Below, piece after piece: positions 6,778-13,280 of a stretch of 14,595 bases of DNA. Below the pieces are notes generated by a model that saw only the letters and a list, made by a program, of their open reading frames with translations, made no database searches and was not told where the DNA came from. A program made the position numbers and the translations under genes. Within the stretch, counting starts at the first letter, position 1. Each line of letters starts with the position of its first letter. This DNA is from Firm-04 sp964479595 (GTDB taxonomy: Bacteria > Bacillota > Clostridia > Oscillospirales > Ruminococcaceae): NCBI GenBank assembly GCA_964479595.1, contig CAYZMU010000029.1, positions 1 to 14,595 of the forward strand. Direction: 5' to 3'.

Positions 6778-7257
6778 TTATCTGCCGTAGATGTTGTACT
6801 GCTCGCAGAGGAGATTCATCGCCGTGCAGAGCTTGTGGGTGTAGTAGAACGGGCCGAGAATCGCCACCAGATAGGCGAGCAGGAAGAGGAAAAAAGCGCG
6901 TCTCACGAAGACGAACAGGATGAAGAAAAACGCGACCAGAATCGAGGGGCCGATCGCGCCGAAGACCCAGTAGTCCGTGGCGCTCAGCGAGTAGTTTATC
7001 CCCCGCGCGCGCAGCTGCTCGCCGATACGGTTGGAGAGGCGGTGAAACCACACATAGGTCGCGATTCCGGCTGTCAGCGGGCTGATGATGAACGTCAGCA
7101 GCACATAGTGCATGGTCTTCTTGCCGTCATAGGGCGTGCAGATGAGGTTGGTGTCCTCGCCGATACCCGAATAGAAGAAGAGCGCGTAAATGCCGAAGGT
7201 GATGGCGGTGAGCAGAATGAACTTGACGACGCCCCGGTTTGTCTTGAGCGGTTTCAT
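6778..7257 (-). CDS. DUF4234 multi-pass membrane protein
   Basis: This 159-residue protein matches the DUF4234 pattern I know: KTNRGVVKFILLTAITFGIY near the N-terminus (5-24), DTNLIC (35-40), DGKKTMHYVLL (44-54), FHRLSNRIGEQLRARGI (71-87) and a C-terminal HKLCTAMNLLCEQYN (141-155). About four hydrophobic spans are visible: 12-30, 50-70, 96-118 and 121-139. The third and fourth are unusually Phe-rich (FFFILFVFVRRAFFLFLL). Function is unknown; members are small membrane proteins. A GGAAAGGAAG element upstream of the ATG supports the start. It is divergent from a two-component system and shares with it a region of 11-bp-spaced repeats, so control by that regulator is inferred. Confidence 0.85.
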   Translation of the reverse strand: MKPLKTNRGVVKFILLTAITFGIYALFFYSGIGEDTNLICTPYDGKKTMHYVLLTFIISPLTAGIATYVWFHRLSNRIGEQLRARGINYSLSATDYWVFGAIGPSILVAFFFILFVFVRRAFFLFLLAYLVAILGPFYYTHKLCTAMNLLCEQYNIYGR

Positions 7258-7303
7258 GTGAATATCTTCCTTTCCTCGTAAGTCGCGGCAGTTATCAAAT
7301 CAT

Positions 7304-7356
7304 TTTATACCCCCAATATGGAAGGTAAGTGACGAAACGGTGACAGAACCGTGAAA
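7304..7356 (-). promoter_or_regulatory. Promoter of DUF4234 gene with three 11-bp-spaced regulator boxes
   Basis: The -10 TATAAA (7309-7304) faces the DUF4234 gene. No good -35 hexamer exists. Instead three direct repeats, GTGACG (7329-7334), GTGACA (7340-7345) and GTGAAA (7351-7356) in plus-strand reading, are spaced by exactly 11 bp. The nearest one covers the -35 position. This is the geometry of OmpR/PhoB-family activator sites. Confidence 0.6.
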
Positions 7357-7368
7357 GCCGCCCGCCGC

Positions 7369-7397
7369 TTTACAAACGCGTCCGGCTGTGGTATAAT
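7369..7397 (+). promoter_or_regulatory. Promoter of the two-component operon
   Basis: TTTACA (7369-7374), a 17-bp spacer and perfect TATAAT (7392-7397) lie about 137 bases before the response regulator. The triple repeat at 7329-7356 ends 12 bases upstream of the -35. Confidence 0.75.
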
Positions 7398-7456
7398 GAT
7401 AAGGGCGCGGGCTTTCGCGAAACGGTCCGAAAGATTTTGCAAACCCCAAACCGCGC

Positions 7457-7489
7457 TTTCACCGTACTTTCACCCCGGGGCGCTATGAT
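7457..7489 (+). promoter_or_regulatory. Regulator box pair with second -10 for the two-component operon
   Basis: Two TTTCAC boxes (7457-7462 and 7468-7473) are 11 bp apart, and a -10-like TATGAT follows at 7484-7489. The boxes are the same motif as the upstream triple, in opposite orientation, and cover the -35 position of this second promoter. A bound regulator could activate here or block transcription coming from the promoter at 7369. Confidence 0.5.
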
Positions 7490-7533
7490 AAATACCGGAG
7501 CGGCGCGGCTGCCGCGGAAAGGATTTTTGGGAT

Positions 7534-8202
7534 ATGAAACTGCTGATTGTGGACGACGAGGCGAATATCCGGCGCGTGGTGCGCGAATACGCCGAATTTG
7601 AGGGCTACACCGTGGACGAGGCGGGCGACGGCATGGAGGCGGTCTCCAAGGCGCGGGAAAACGACTACGACATCATCATCATGGACATCATGATGCCGCG
7701 TCTGGACGGCTTTTCCGCCTGCAAGGAGATTCGCAAGACCTCCGACACGCCGGTCATCATGCTCTCCGCGCGCGGGGAGGAATACGACAAGCTTTTCGGC
7801 TTCGAGCTGGGGATTGACGACTATGTGGTCAAGCCCTTCTCGCCCAAGGAACTCATGGCGCGGGTCAAGGCGGTCTGCGCGCGAAAGGCCGCTGCACAGG
7901 CGCCTGCCCCGGAGCGCATTAAATTTGAGGGGCTGGAGATTGATATGGCGGGGAGAGAGGTCTACGTCAACGGCGAGCGCGTGAACATGACGCCCAAAGA
8001 ATACGACCTGCTCTTCTATCTCGTGCGCAACCGCGGCATCGCGCTGACCCGCGACCGGCTGCTCGAGGAAGTCTGGGGCTACGATTTCTTCGGCGACGAC
8101 CGCACAGTGGATACGCATATCAAAATGCTGCGCAACAGTTTAGGCGAGTACCGCAAGTTCATTGTCACGCTGAGAGGAATGGGATATAAGTTTGAAGCCT
8201 GA
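7534..8202 (+). CDS. OmpR/PhoB-family response regulator
   Basis: This 222-residue cytoplasmic DNA-binding regulator has a receiver domain (1-115) with acidic D7/D8, phospho-acceptor D51 (IIIMDIMMP), S78 and K100 (VVKPFSP). A winged-helix effector (about 128-222) carries MTPKEYDLLFYLVRN, LLEEVWGYDFFGDDRTVDTHIKMLR and VTLRGMGYKFEA. All key receiver residues are present. An AAAGGA lies ten bases upstream of the ATG. The stop overlaps the start of the histidine kinase, so the pair is translationally coupled. The family binds tandem boxes repeated every 11 bp, and such boxes occur upstream of this gene, suggesting autoregulation. The stimulus is unknown. Confidence 0.95.
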   Translation: MKLLIVDDEANIRRVVREYAEFEGYTVDEAGDGMEAVSKARENDYDIIIMDIMMPRLDGFSACKEIRKTSDTPVIMLSARGEEYDKLFGFELGIDDYVVKPFSPKELMARVKAVCARKAAAQAPAPERIKFEGLEIDMAGREVYVNGERVNMTPKEYDLLFYLVRNRGIALTRDRLLEEVWGYDFFGDDRTVDTHIKMLRNSLGEYRKFIVTLRGMGYKFEA

Positions 8203-9613
8203 GCGCAAGCGCCGCAGTATGCAGCTGCATATCTGGGGCTGGTTCATGCTGTTTACGGTCATTGTCTTTGTGCTGCTCTGGGTCTGCCAGATTGTCTTTC
8301 TGCAGAACTTTTACGACCGCATGAAAACAAAAGACGTCATCGAGACGGCGCATGAGATGCTCGAAATCTACCAGACGGGGGACTACAAGGAGCGTTTCGA
8401 CGAGATTTCGAGCAAAAACGATATGTGTGTGGAGATAAGGGACCGCTACCGCCGCCCCGTCTACAGCAAGGACGTCCTCGGGGTCGGCTGCTTCATTCAC
8501 GGGCTCAACAACCACACGGGCGAGCTGCTCGATATGCTCAAAGACCGCTCCGACGGGGTGATTTACGGCAAGCAGACCAATTCGCGCACGCAGCTGGACG
8601 TGCTGGTCTACGCCTGCGCCATCGGCTCCGCGGAGCGCCCCGACGGCTATCTGCTCCTCAATACCCCGCTGGTGCCCGTCTCCTCGACCGTTGATATTCT
8701 GAAGCGCCAGCTGATTATCATTACGGCGCTTTTGGCCGGCGTGAGCGTGCTGTTCTCCGTGCTGGTCGCGAAGTGGCTCTCCAAGCCCATCGTGCAGGTG
8801 ACGAAGGACGCGGAGGAGCTGGCGCACGGGCGCTACGATATCGTCTTTCAGGGCGGGCGCTATTCCGAGGCGGACAAGCTCGCGCAGACGCTTACCTACG
8901 CCAGCCACGAAATCAACCGCGTGGACACCATGCAGCGGGATTTGATCGCCAACGCCTCGCACGACCTGCGCACGCCGCTGACGATGGTCAAGGCGTACGC
9001 GGAGATGATTCGCGATATCTCCGGCGACGACCCCGAAAAGCGTTCGGAACATCTGGCGGTGATTATCGACGAGACGGACCGCCTGACCCTCCTTGTCAAC
9101 GATATCCTCGATTTGTCCAAGCTCGAGAACGGCAAGATGACGCTGACGCGCTCGACCTTTGACATTTGCGCGCGGCTTCTGGAGATTGTGGAGCGCTATC
9201 AGGGGCTGAGCGAGGTTTCGGGCTATCAGTTTGAACTGAAAACCGACGGCGAGGCGTACGTCTGCTGCGACGCGGGCAAGATCGAACAGGTCATCTGCAA
9301 TCTCATCAACAACGCCGTCAACTACAGCGGGGAGGAAAAGCGCATCACCATCACGCAGGAGCATACCCCGCAGGGGATTCGGATTTCGGTCCGCGACACG
9401 GGCGAGGGCATGGACCAGGAAACGATTTCCAAGATATTTGACAAATACTACCGCAGCGAGAACCACAAGCGCGAGATTATCGGCACGGGTTTAGGGCTTT
9501 CGATTGTCAAGGCGATTCTGTGCCTGCACGACTACGCGTTCGGGGTGGACAGCCGGATAGGAGAGGGCTCGACTTTCTGGTTTATCATACATGATGTTGC
9601 CGAAAAACCGTGA
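8192..9613 (+). CDS. Membrane sensor histidine kinase, partner of the upstream regulator
   Basis: This 473-residue kinase should phosphorylate the adjacent regulator. It has a basic N-terminus (KPERKRR), span 1 (about 15-37), an extracytoplasmic sensor (about 38-171) with no family I recognise, span 2 (about 172-194) and a HAMP linker (about 195-246). HisKA follows with phospho-acceptor H257 (NASHDLRTPL), then HATPase_c with N-box NLINNAVNY (370-378), G1 DTGEGM (402-407) and G2 GTGLGLSIVK (431-440). The preferred start is TTG at 8192, overlapping the regulator by 11 bases. The next ATG (8219) has no ribosome site and would remove the basic residues that set membrane topology. GAGAGGA lies 12 bases before the TTG. 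All catalytic boxes are intact. Confidence 0.93.
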   Translation: MKPERKRRSMQLHIWGWFMLFTVIVFVLLWVCQIVFLQNFYDRMKTKDVIETAHEMLEIYQTGDYKERFDEISSKNDMCVEIRDRYRRPVYSKDVLGVGCFIHGLNNHTGELLDMLKDRSDGVIYGKQTNSRTQLDVLVYACAIGSAERPDGYLLLNTPLVPVSSTVDILKRQLIIITALLAGVSVLFSVLVAKWLSKPIVQVTKDAEELAHGRYDIVFQGGRYSEADKLAQTLTYASHEINRVDTMQRDLIANASHDLRTPLTMVKAYAEMIRDISGDDPEKRSEHLAVIIDETDRLTLLVNDILDLSKLENGKMTLTRSTFDICARLLEIVERYQGLSEVSGYQFELKTDGEAYVCCDAGKIEQVICNLINNAVNYSGEEKRITITQEHTPQGIRISVRDTGEGMDQETISKIFDKYYRSENHKREIIGTGLGLSIVKAILCLHDYAFGVDSRIGEGSTFWFIIHDVAEKP

Positions 9614-9681
9614 AAAACCCCAGATTGCGCCCCCTTGCGGCGTGACGCTATGGTGATTTCGCACAAATTCCGAAGAACCGC

Positions 9682-9710
9682 TTGACAACTTGGCGAAAAA
9701 GGTGTATAAT
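9682..9710 (+). promoter_or_regulatory. Consensus promoter of the rpmH cluster
   Basis: Perfect TTGACA (9682-9687), 17 bases, perfect TATAAT (9705-9710). It is among the strongest promoters in the window, as expected for a ribosomal protein gene. It lies 68 bases after the histidine kinase stop. No convincing terminator was found between them. Confidence 0.92.
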
Positions 9711-9860
9711 AGTACCTTGCAGGGGTATACTGTCTTTTGCCGCGCGGCAGGTGCCGTGATGGATACGGCGGCTCGTTTTTGGCGGGTTCCGCGCGAGTGA
9801 AAGAAACGGCGCGTTTACGGCGCGTCCGGAAAAGAACAGAAGAAAAGGAGTGAGTGCCCC
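9711..9860 (+). promoter_or_regulatory. Structured rpmH leader (5' UTR)
   Basis: About 145 transcribed bases precede rpmH with no supported ORF. A perfect 12-bp palindrome TGCCGCGCGGCA (9738-9749) is followed by GCCGT/ACGGC (9753-9768) and five T (9776-9780). A direct repeat of ACGGCGCGT occurs near 9806-9825. The GCCGC arm can pair locally or with the later GCGGC, so alternative folds are possible. No known riboswitch or ribosomal-protein leader was recognised. The AAAGGAG Shine-Dalgarno lies about ten bases before rpmH. Confidence 0.4.
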
Positions 9861-9995
9861 ATGAAAAGGACATACCAGCCCAAGAAGCGGCATCGCGAGA
9901 TGGAGCATGGCTTCCGCAAGCGCATGGCTACCGCGAACGGCCGCAAGGTTCTGGCTCGCCGCCGCGCAAAGGGCCGCGCAAAGCTGAGTTATTGA
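9861..9995 (+). CDS. rpmH: 50S ribosomal protein L34
   Basis: This 44-residue, highly basic protein has the full family pattern: MKRTYQPKKRHREMEHGFRK, then RMAT, NGRKVLARRRAKGRAKLSY. The length is that of typical L34. It binds 23S rRNA in the large subunit. It is the first gene of the cluster, behind a consensus promoter, and is followed nine bases later by an intrinsic terminator, so most transcripts should stop here and make more L34 than the downstream products. It is too short for a 60-codon ORF cutoff but unmistakable. Confidence 0.98.
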   Translation: MKRTYQPKKRHREMEHGFRKRMATANGRKVLARRRAKGRAKLSY

Positions 9996-10003
9996 GGTAT
10001 GCC

Positions 10004-10037
10004 AAGGCCACAGGGGAGACTTGTGGCCTTTTGTTTT
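10004..10037 (+). terminator. Intrinsic terminator between rpmH and rnpA
   Basis: A perfect 9-bp stem AAGGCCACA (10004-10012) / TGTGGCCTT (10022-10030), a 9-base loop, then TTGTTTT. It ends before the rnpA ribosome site, so read-through sets RnpA, YidD and YidC levels relative to L34. Confidence 0.85.
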
Positions 10038-10055
10038 GGAAAGAGGTGGCGCGGG

Positions 10056-10406
10056 GTGCTGTTCACACAGCGGCTGAACCAAAACCGCGATTTCAGGCGC
10101 CTTTACAAAAGCGGGCTGCACGTCTGTCTGGGCGAGGCGGTCCTCTACGCGCTGCCCAACGCGCTGCCCTTTAACCGTCTGGGGATCACGGCGGGGAAGA
10201 AAATCGGCAACGCGGTGACGAGAAACCGCGCCAAGCGAGTGATTCGCGCCGCCTACACCAACGCCGAAACGGATCTGCCCATCGGGCTTGATATCGTCAT
10301 TGTGGCGCGAAAGGGCCTGGCGGAACAGTCAAGCGCTGTGCTTGAAAAGGCGCTGCGCGGGCGCGGCAAGAAGCTTCTGGAACGGGCGGGGGCGCGCGCG
10401 ATATGA
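10056..10406 (+). CDS. rnpA: Ribonuclease P protein component
   Basis: This 116-residue basic protein pairs with the RNase P RNA to cleave 5' leaders from pre-tRNAs. Family marks are LNQNRDFRRLYKSG (7-20), LGITAGKKIGNAVTRNRAKRVIR (42-64), which includes the signature RNRxKR (56-61), and DIVIVARKGL (79-88). The GTG at 10056 is chosen because AAGAGGTGG lies six to seven bases upstream and the product then has normal RnpA length. The longer in-frame ATG at 9999 would place the rpmH terminator inside the coding sequence. The stop overlaps the yidD start by four bases (ATGA). Confidence 0.96.
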   Translation: MLFTQRLNQNRDFRRLYKSGLHVCLGEAVLYALPNALPFNRLGITAGKKIGNAVTRNRAKRVIRAAYTNAETDLPIGLDIVIVARKGLAEQSSAVLEKALRGRGKKLLERAGARAI

Positions 10407-10648
10407 TGAAAAAGCTGCTTATCCTGCTCGTTCAATTCTACCGCCGCTTTATTTCCCCGCTGTTTCCGCCGGTGTGCCGCTTTCAGCCGACCTGCTCGCG
10501 CTACGCGCTGACGGCGCTGGAGCGTTTCGGGGCGTTCAAGGGCTCGCTGCTCATCCTTTCGCGGATTCTGCGCTGCAACCCTTTCTGCGAGGGCGGCTAT
10601 GACCCGGTGCCGGAAACGTTCGCGCTCTTTCACCGCCGCGGCGGCTGA
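10403..10648 (+). CDS. yidD: Membrane protein insertion efficiency factor YidD
   Basis: This 81-residue protein of the former DUF37 family contains LVQFYRRFISPLFPPVCRF, QPTCSRYALTALERFGAFKG and ILRCNPFCEGGYDPVP, with the conserved cysteines C25, C31, C58 and C62. It is a membrane-associated helper of YidC-dependent insertion. It overlaps rnpA by ATGA, and the order rnpA-yidD-yidC is the usual one. A second ATG one codon later is an equally possible start. Confidence 0.96.
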   Translation: MMKKLLILLVQFYRRFISPLFPPVCRFQPTCSRYALTALERFGAFKGSLLILSRILRCNPFCEGGYDPVPETFALFHRRGG

Positions 10649-10659
10649 GGGGGCTGTGA

Positions 10660-10815
10660 GTTGCGGGGGCGCGGCTTTCGGGGCGGCGCTTTTGGCTGAG
10701 ATTCTATAGAGAGACCGAGGTTTCGGGAAATTACGTAATTACGGACAAAACGGGCGATTCTGAGCCTGTGGCGGTGTTTGAGATGACGCCGCCGGAATGG
10801 AGGAACGGCATTTGA
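10660..10815 (+). other. Open, coding-like spacer between yidD and yidC without a clear start
   Basis: One frame stays open from just after a TGA at 10657-10659 to a TGA at 10813-10815, which overlaps the yidC start (TTTGA). Its last third reads SGNYVITDKTGDSEPVAVFE and then MTPPEWRNGI, like an ordinary soluble peptide. The region also contains the 12-bp palindrome AATTACGTAATT and is less GC-rich than its neighbours. No ATG, GTG or TTG start occurs in the first half, and no ribosome site is seen. It could be a gene remnant, an unannotated peptide with a non-standard start, or chance. Confidence 0.25.
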
Positions 10816-12038
10816 ATTTGCTTGCTACGCCGCTGGGGTGGCTGATGCGGCTGATTTACGGAGTTGTGGACAGCTACGGCGTCGCTATCGTGATTTTCAC
10901 GGTGATTATCAAGCTGATAACGCTGCCGAGCACCTACAAAATGCAGGTCAATTCCGCGCGCATGAGCCTGCTCAACCCGCAGGTGGAAAAGCTTAAAAAA
11001 TCATACGGAAACAACCCGCAGCGCTTTCAGGAGGAGCAGACCAAGCTCTACACGCGCGAGGGCATCAACATGAATCCCGGCTGTCTGAGCACGATTATTA
11101 CGATGCTTCTGGTGCTGGGCGTCTATCAGGTCGTGATGCGGCCGATGACGTATATTCTTCAGATGAGCGCGGACATCACGCCCGCCGTGGAACTGCTGAC
11201 CCCGTGGCTCGCCGCGCACGGTCTCACCGAACCGGATCTGGAGAGCCGTACCGAGCTGATTCTATTAAAGTACGCAAAGACCAATCCCGAGATTTTCGCC
11301 TCCATGGAGGGCTTCACGGAGAAACTGCAAGGATTTGACAATACGTTTCTGGGCTTTGACCTGACGGGCGTGCCGTCGCTGCACCCGGAGGGCGGGTGGA
11401 ATTTCACCGCCGTCATGCTCATTCTGCTGCCGATACTCTCCGCGCTGGCGTCGCTGGCGCTGACGATTGTCACACAGGTGCGGCAGAAGCGCACGAATCC
11501 CGACGCGCCGAGCATGGGGCTTATGAACATCATGCTCTATTTAAGCCCGCTGATGACGATTTGGATCGGCATGAAAGTCCCCGCGGGTCTTAGCTTCTAC
11601 TGGCTGGTAAACTCCGTGGTCTCGCTGCTGTCGATGGCGCTGATTTACTGGTACCTGAAAGGGCCGCGGCTGGAGCGTATCAACGAGAAGGCGAAGGCAA
11701 AGCAGCTGGCGAAAGGCCCGGGGTGGATGCAGAAAATGATGGCGGCGTCCGCGGAGTACGCAAACGAGGGCTCTTCATCATCAAGCGGCAGCAAGGGCAA
11801 CCGCACGCAGTACGCCGACGGAGACGACGGAATGTCCCGCAAGGAGCGCGCGGAATATAACCGCAAGCTGATTGAGGCGGCGCGGCAGCGCGAGGCGGCA
11901 AAATACGGCGGCTCCGCGGATTCGGGCTCAAATGAGCCCACGGACGAGGAAAGAAAGCTTATCGAGGAGACAAGGAAGCGCGTCGCCGCGAAATACGGCG
12001 AGGAAGCGCCGTCAGAAGGCGGCGGGGAGGAAGAGTAG
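10812..12038 (+). CDS. yidC: Membrane protein insertase YidC/Oxa1 family
   Basis: This 408-residue insertase places proteins into the cytoplasmic membrane alone or with Sec. The N-terminus LNLLATPLGWLMRLIYGVV starts span 1. FTVIIKLITLPSTYKMQVNSARM holds the basic groove residue (K34), followed by a basic hairpin with LNPQVEKLKKSYGNNP and LYTREGINMNPGCL. Further spans lie around TIITMLLVLGVYQ, AVMLILLPILSALASLALTIV, MNIMLYLSPLMTIWIGM and GLSFYWLVNSVVSLLSMALIYW. An extra loop of about 75 residues separates spans 2 and 3. The tail (about 290-408) is long, hydrophilic and charged. I choose TTG at 10812 because GGAGGA lies seven bases upstream; the ATG at 10797 has no ribosome site. Confidence 0.94.
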   Translation: MNLLATPLGWLMRLIYGVVDSYGVAIVIFTVIIKLITLPSTYKMQVNSARMSLLNPQVEKLKKSYGNNPQRFQEEQTKLYTREGINMNPGCLSTIITMLLVLGVYQVVMRPMTYILQMSADITPAVELLTPWLAAHGLTEPDLESRTELILLKYAKTNPEIFASMEGFTEKLQGFDNTFLGFDLTGVPSLHPEGGWNFTAVMLILLPILSALASLALTIVTQVRQKRTNPDAPSMGLMNIMLYLSPLMTIWIGMKVPAGLSFYWLVNSVVSLLSMALIYWYLKGPRLERINEKAKAKQLAKGPGWMQKMMAASAEYANEGSSSSSGSKGNRTQYADGDDGMSRKERAEYNRKLIEAARQREAAKYGGSADSGSNEPTDEERKLIEETRKRVAAKYGEEAPSEGGGEEE

Positions 12039-12065
12039 CCTTTTTGGAAGGGGGAGACCAAAACG

Positions 12066-13236
12066 ATGACCGAACAGTTCATTGCGGCGTCTGTAGAGGA
12101 AGCGGTCGCGGCCGCGGCACAGAAATTCGGGGCGCCCGAATCGGAGATTGAGATTGAGGTTTTGGAAAAGCCCAAGAAGTTTTTGGGCACGGCGTTCGGC
12201 AAATACCGCGTGCGCGCGAGCTGGAACGGCGGCGAGCAAGAGGGCGAGCAAGAGGGCGAGCAAGAGGGCGAGCAANNNNNNNNNNNNNNNNNNNNNNNNN
12301 NNNNNNNNNNNNNNNNNNNNNNNNNNNNNNNNNNNNNNNNNNNNNNNNNNNNNNNNNNNNNNNNNNNNNNNNNNNGGCGAGCAAGAGGGCGAGCAAGAGG
12401 GCGAGCAAGAGGGCGAGCAAAGCGGACAAGAGGGCTTGCAGCCCGAGGTGACCGAGGCGGCGGAGCCTGTACAGACCGGGGAGACGGCGGAAGAACCCGC
12501 GGCGGAGCAAACGGCAGAGCCTTCGCAGGATACGGCGCCCGCGGAACCTGAGAGCGGCGGGGTATCCTCGGCGGTGAAGAACGAGAAAGCGCGGGCCGCG
12601 CAGGCGTATCTTGAGAAGATTTTGGCGATTCTGGCGCCGGACGCGCGCTGCGAATGCGAGGTCGGCGAGTCGGTGGAGATTTCGGTTTCGGGCGCGAACG
12701 CGGGGGTGCTGATTGGCCGCCGCGGGGAAACGCTCGACGCGCTGCAGTACCTCACTTCCATTGCCGCCAACCGCGCCGACGGCGACTATGTCCGGGTGAC
12801 GCTCGATATCGCGGGCTACCGCGACCGGCGCAGAAAGGCGCTGGAGGAGCTGGGCACGCGCGTGGGGACGAAAGTCCTGCGCACCGGGCGAAACTGCGCG
12901 CTGGAGCCCATGAACCCGTTCGAGCGCAGTATCATCCATTCCGCGGTCGCCAAGATTGACGGCGTTTCGTCGCATTCCGTCGGGGAGGAACCCTACCGCA
13001 GGGTGATTATCACCTCCGATTCGGCGGACAGCTCCGCGCCCGTGGAGGAATACGGCGCCCCCAGACGCGGAAGAGACCGTGACCGCGGCTCGTCCAACCG
13101 CCCCGAAAGACGGCGCCGCCCGTCCGGGGAAGGCCCGCGCAAGCTGGACCTCTCAACGAGCTTTGAGAAAGACTACAAACGCCCCAAGCCGGAGGATTCG
13201 CTCAACACGGGCGTTTACGGAAAGATAGACCTTTAA
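12066..13236 (+). CDS. jag: RNA-binding protein Jag (KhpB), interrupted by scaffold gap 3
   Basis: The N-terminal part (12066-12275, 70 codons) is the Jag_N domain: MTEQFIAASVEEAVAAAAQKFG, then VLEKPKKFLGTAFGKYRVRA. The C-terminal part (12376-13236) is in another frame and contains an acidic linker, a KH domain with GVLIGRRGETLDALQYLTS (GxxG at about 12715-12726), an R3H domain with NCALEPMNPFERSIIHSAVA and SVGEEPYRRVII, an Arg-rich stretch and the tail VYGKIDL. The frame change equals the 100-N placeholder (100 is not a multiple of 3), so I read one intact gene, not a frameshift. The linker begins with GEQE repeats on both sides of the gap. KhpB binds RNA with KhpA and affects cell division and elongation in Firmicutes. 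GGGGGAG lies nine bases before the ATG, 27 bases after yidC. Confidence 0.93.
12231..12420 (+). repeat. 12-bp in-frame tandem repeat in jag (GEQE units), split by the gap
   Basis: The unit GGCGAGCAAGAG occurs as three full copies plus nine bases on the left (12231-12275), and as the identical 45 bp on the right (12376-12420). Each unit encodes Gly-Glu-Gln-Glu. At least seven units are visible if the two blocks are separate; if they are the same repeat ends seen twice, fewer. Being 12 bp, copy-number changes keep the frame and only alter linker length. Confidence 0.92.
12276..12375. other. Scaffold gap 3 (100 N) inside the jag repeat
   Basis: Exactly 100 N bordered by identical 45-bp repeat sequence on both sides, so the assembly most likely stopped because of the repeat. 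If the repeat continues unbroken, the true gap length is 3 plus a multiple of 12, which restores the jag frame. Confidence 0.95.
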
Positions 13237-13242
13237 ACAAAG

Positions 13243-13270
13243 AGGGCGGCTGCGGCTGCCCTTTTCTTTT
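13243..13270 (+). terminator. Intrinsic terminator between jag and mnmE
   Basis: An 8-bp stem AGGGCGGC (13243-13250) / GCTGCCCT (13255-13262) with a TGCG tetraloop, followed by TTTCTTTT. Its tail abuts the GGGAG ribosome site of mnmE (13271-13275). mnmE must therefore rely on read-through, since no separate promoter is visible between the two genes. Confidence 0.8.
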
Positions 13271-13280
13271 GGGAGCGAAT

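Noticed and set aside
6583..7281. 232-codon plus-strand frame
   Set aside because: It passes antisense through the tRNA and the DUF4234 gene, both clearly on the minus strand.
7483..8118. 211-codon minus-strand frame opposite the response regulator
   Set aside because: Antisense shadow; it covers the regulator's receiver and winged-helix coding sequence and lies over its upstream boxes.
8165..9466. 433-codon minus-strand frame opposite the histidine kinase
   Set aside because: Antisense shadow of a gene with all kinase boxes intact; long antisense frames are common in GC-rich DNA.
9614..9860. Chromosomal origin upstream of rpmH
   Set aside because: No series of DnaA boxes and no AT-rich unwinding tract were seen; the spacer is explained by a promoter and leader.
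9999..10055. Longer rnpA start at the ATG at 9999
   Set aside because: It would put the perfect 9-bp terminator hairpin inside the gene and has no ribosome site; the GTG at 10056 has AAGAGGTGG and gives normal RnpA length.
12231..12420. Possible CRISPR array
   Set aside because: The repeats are 12 bp, contiguous, without spacers, and encode in-frame GEQE within jag.
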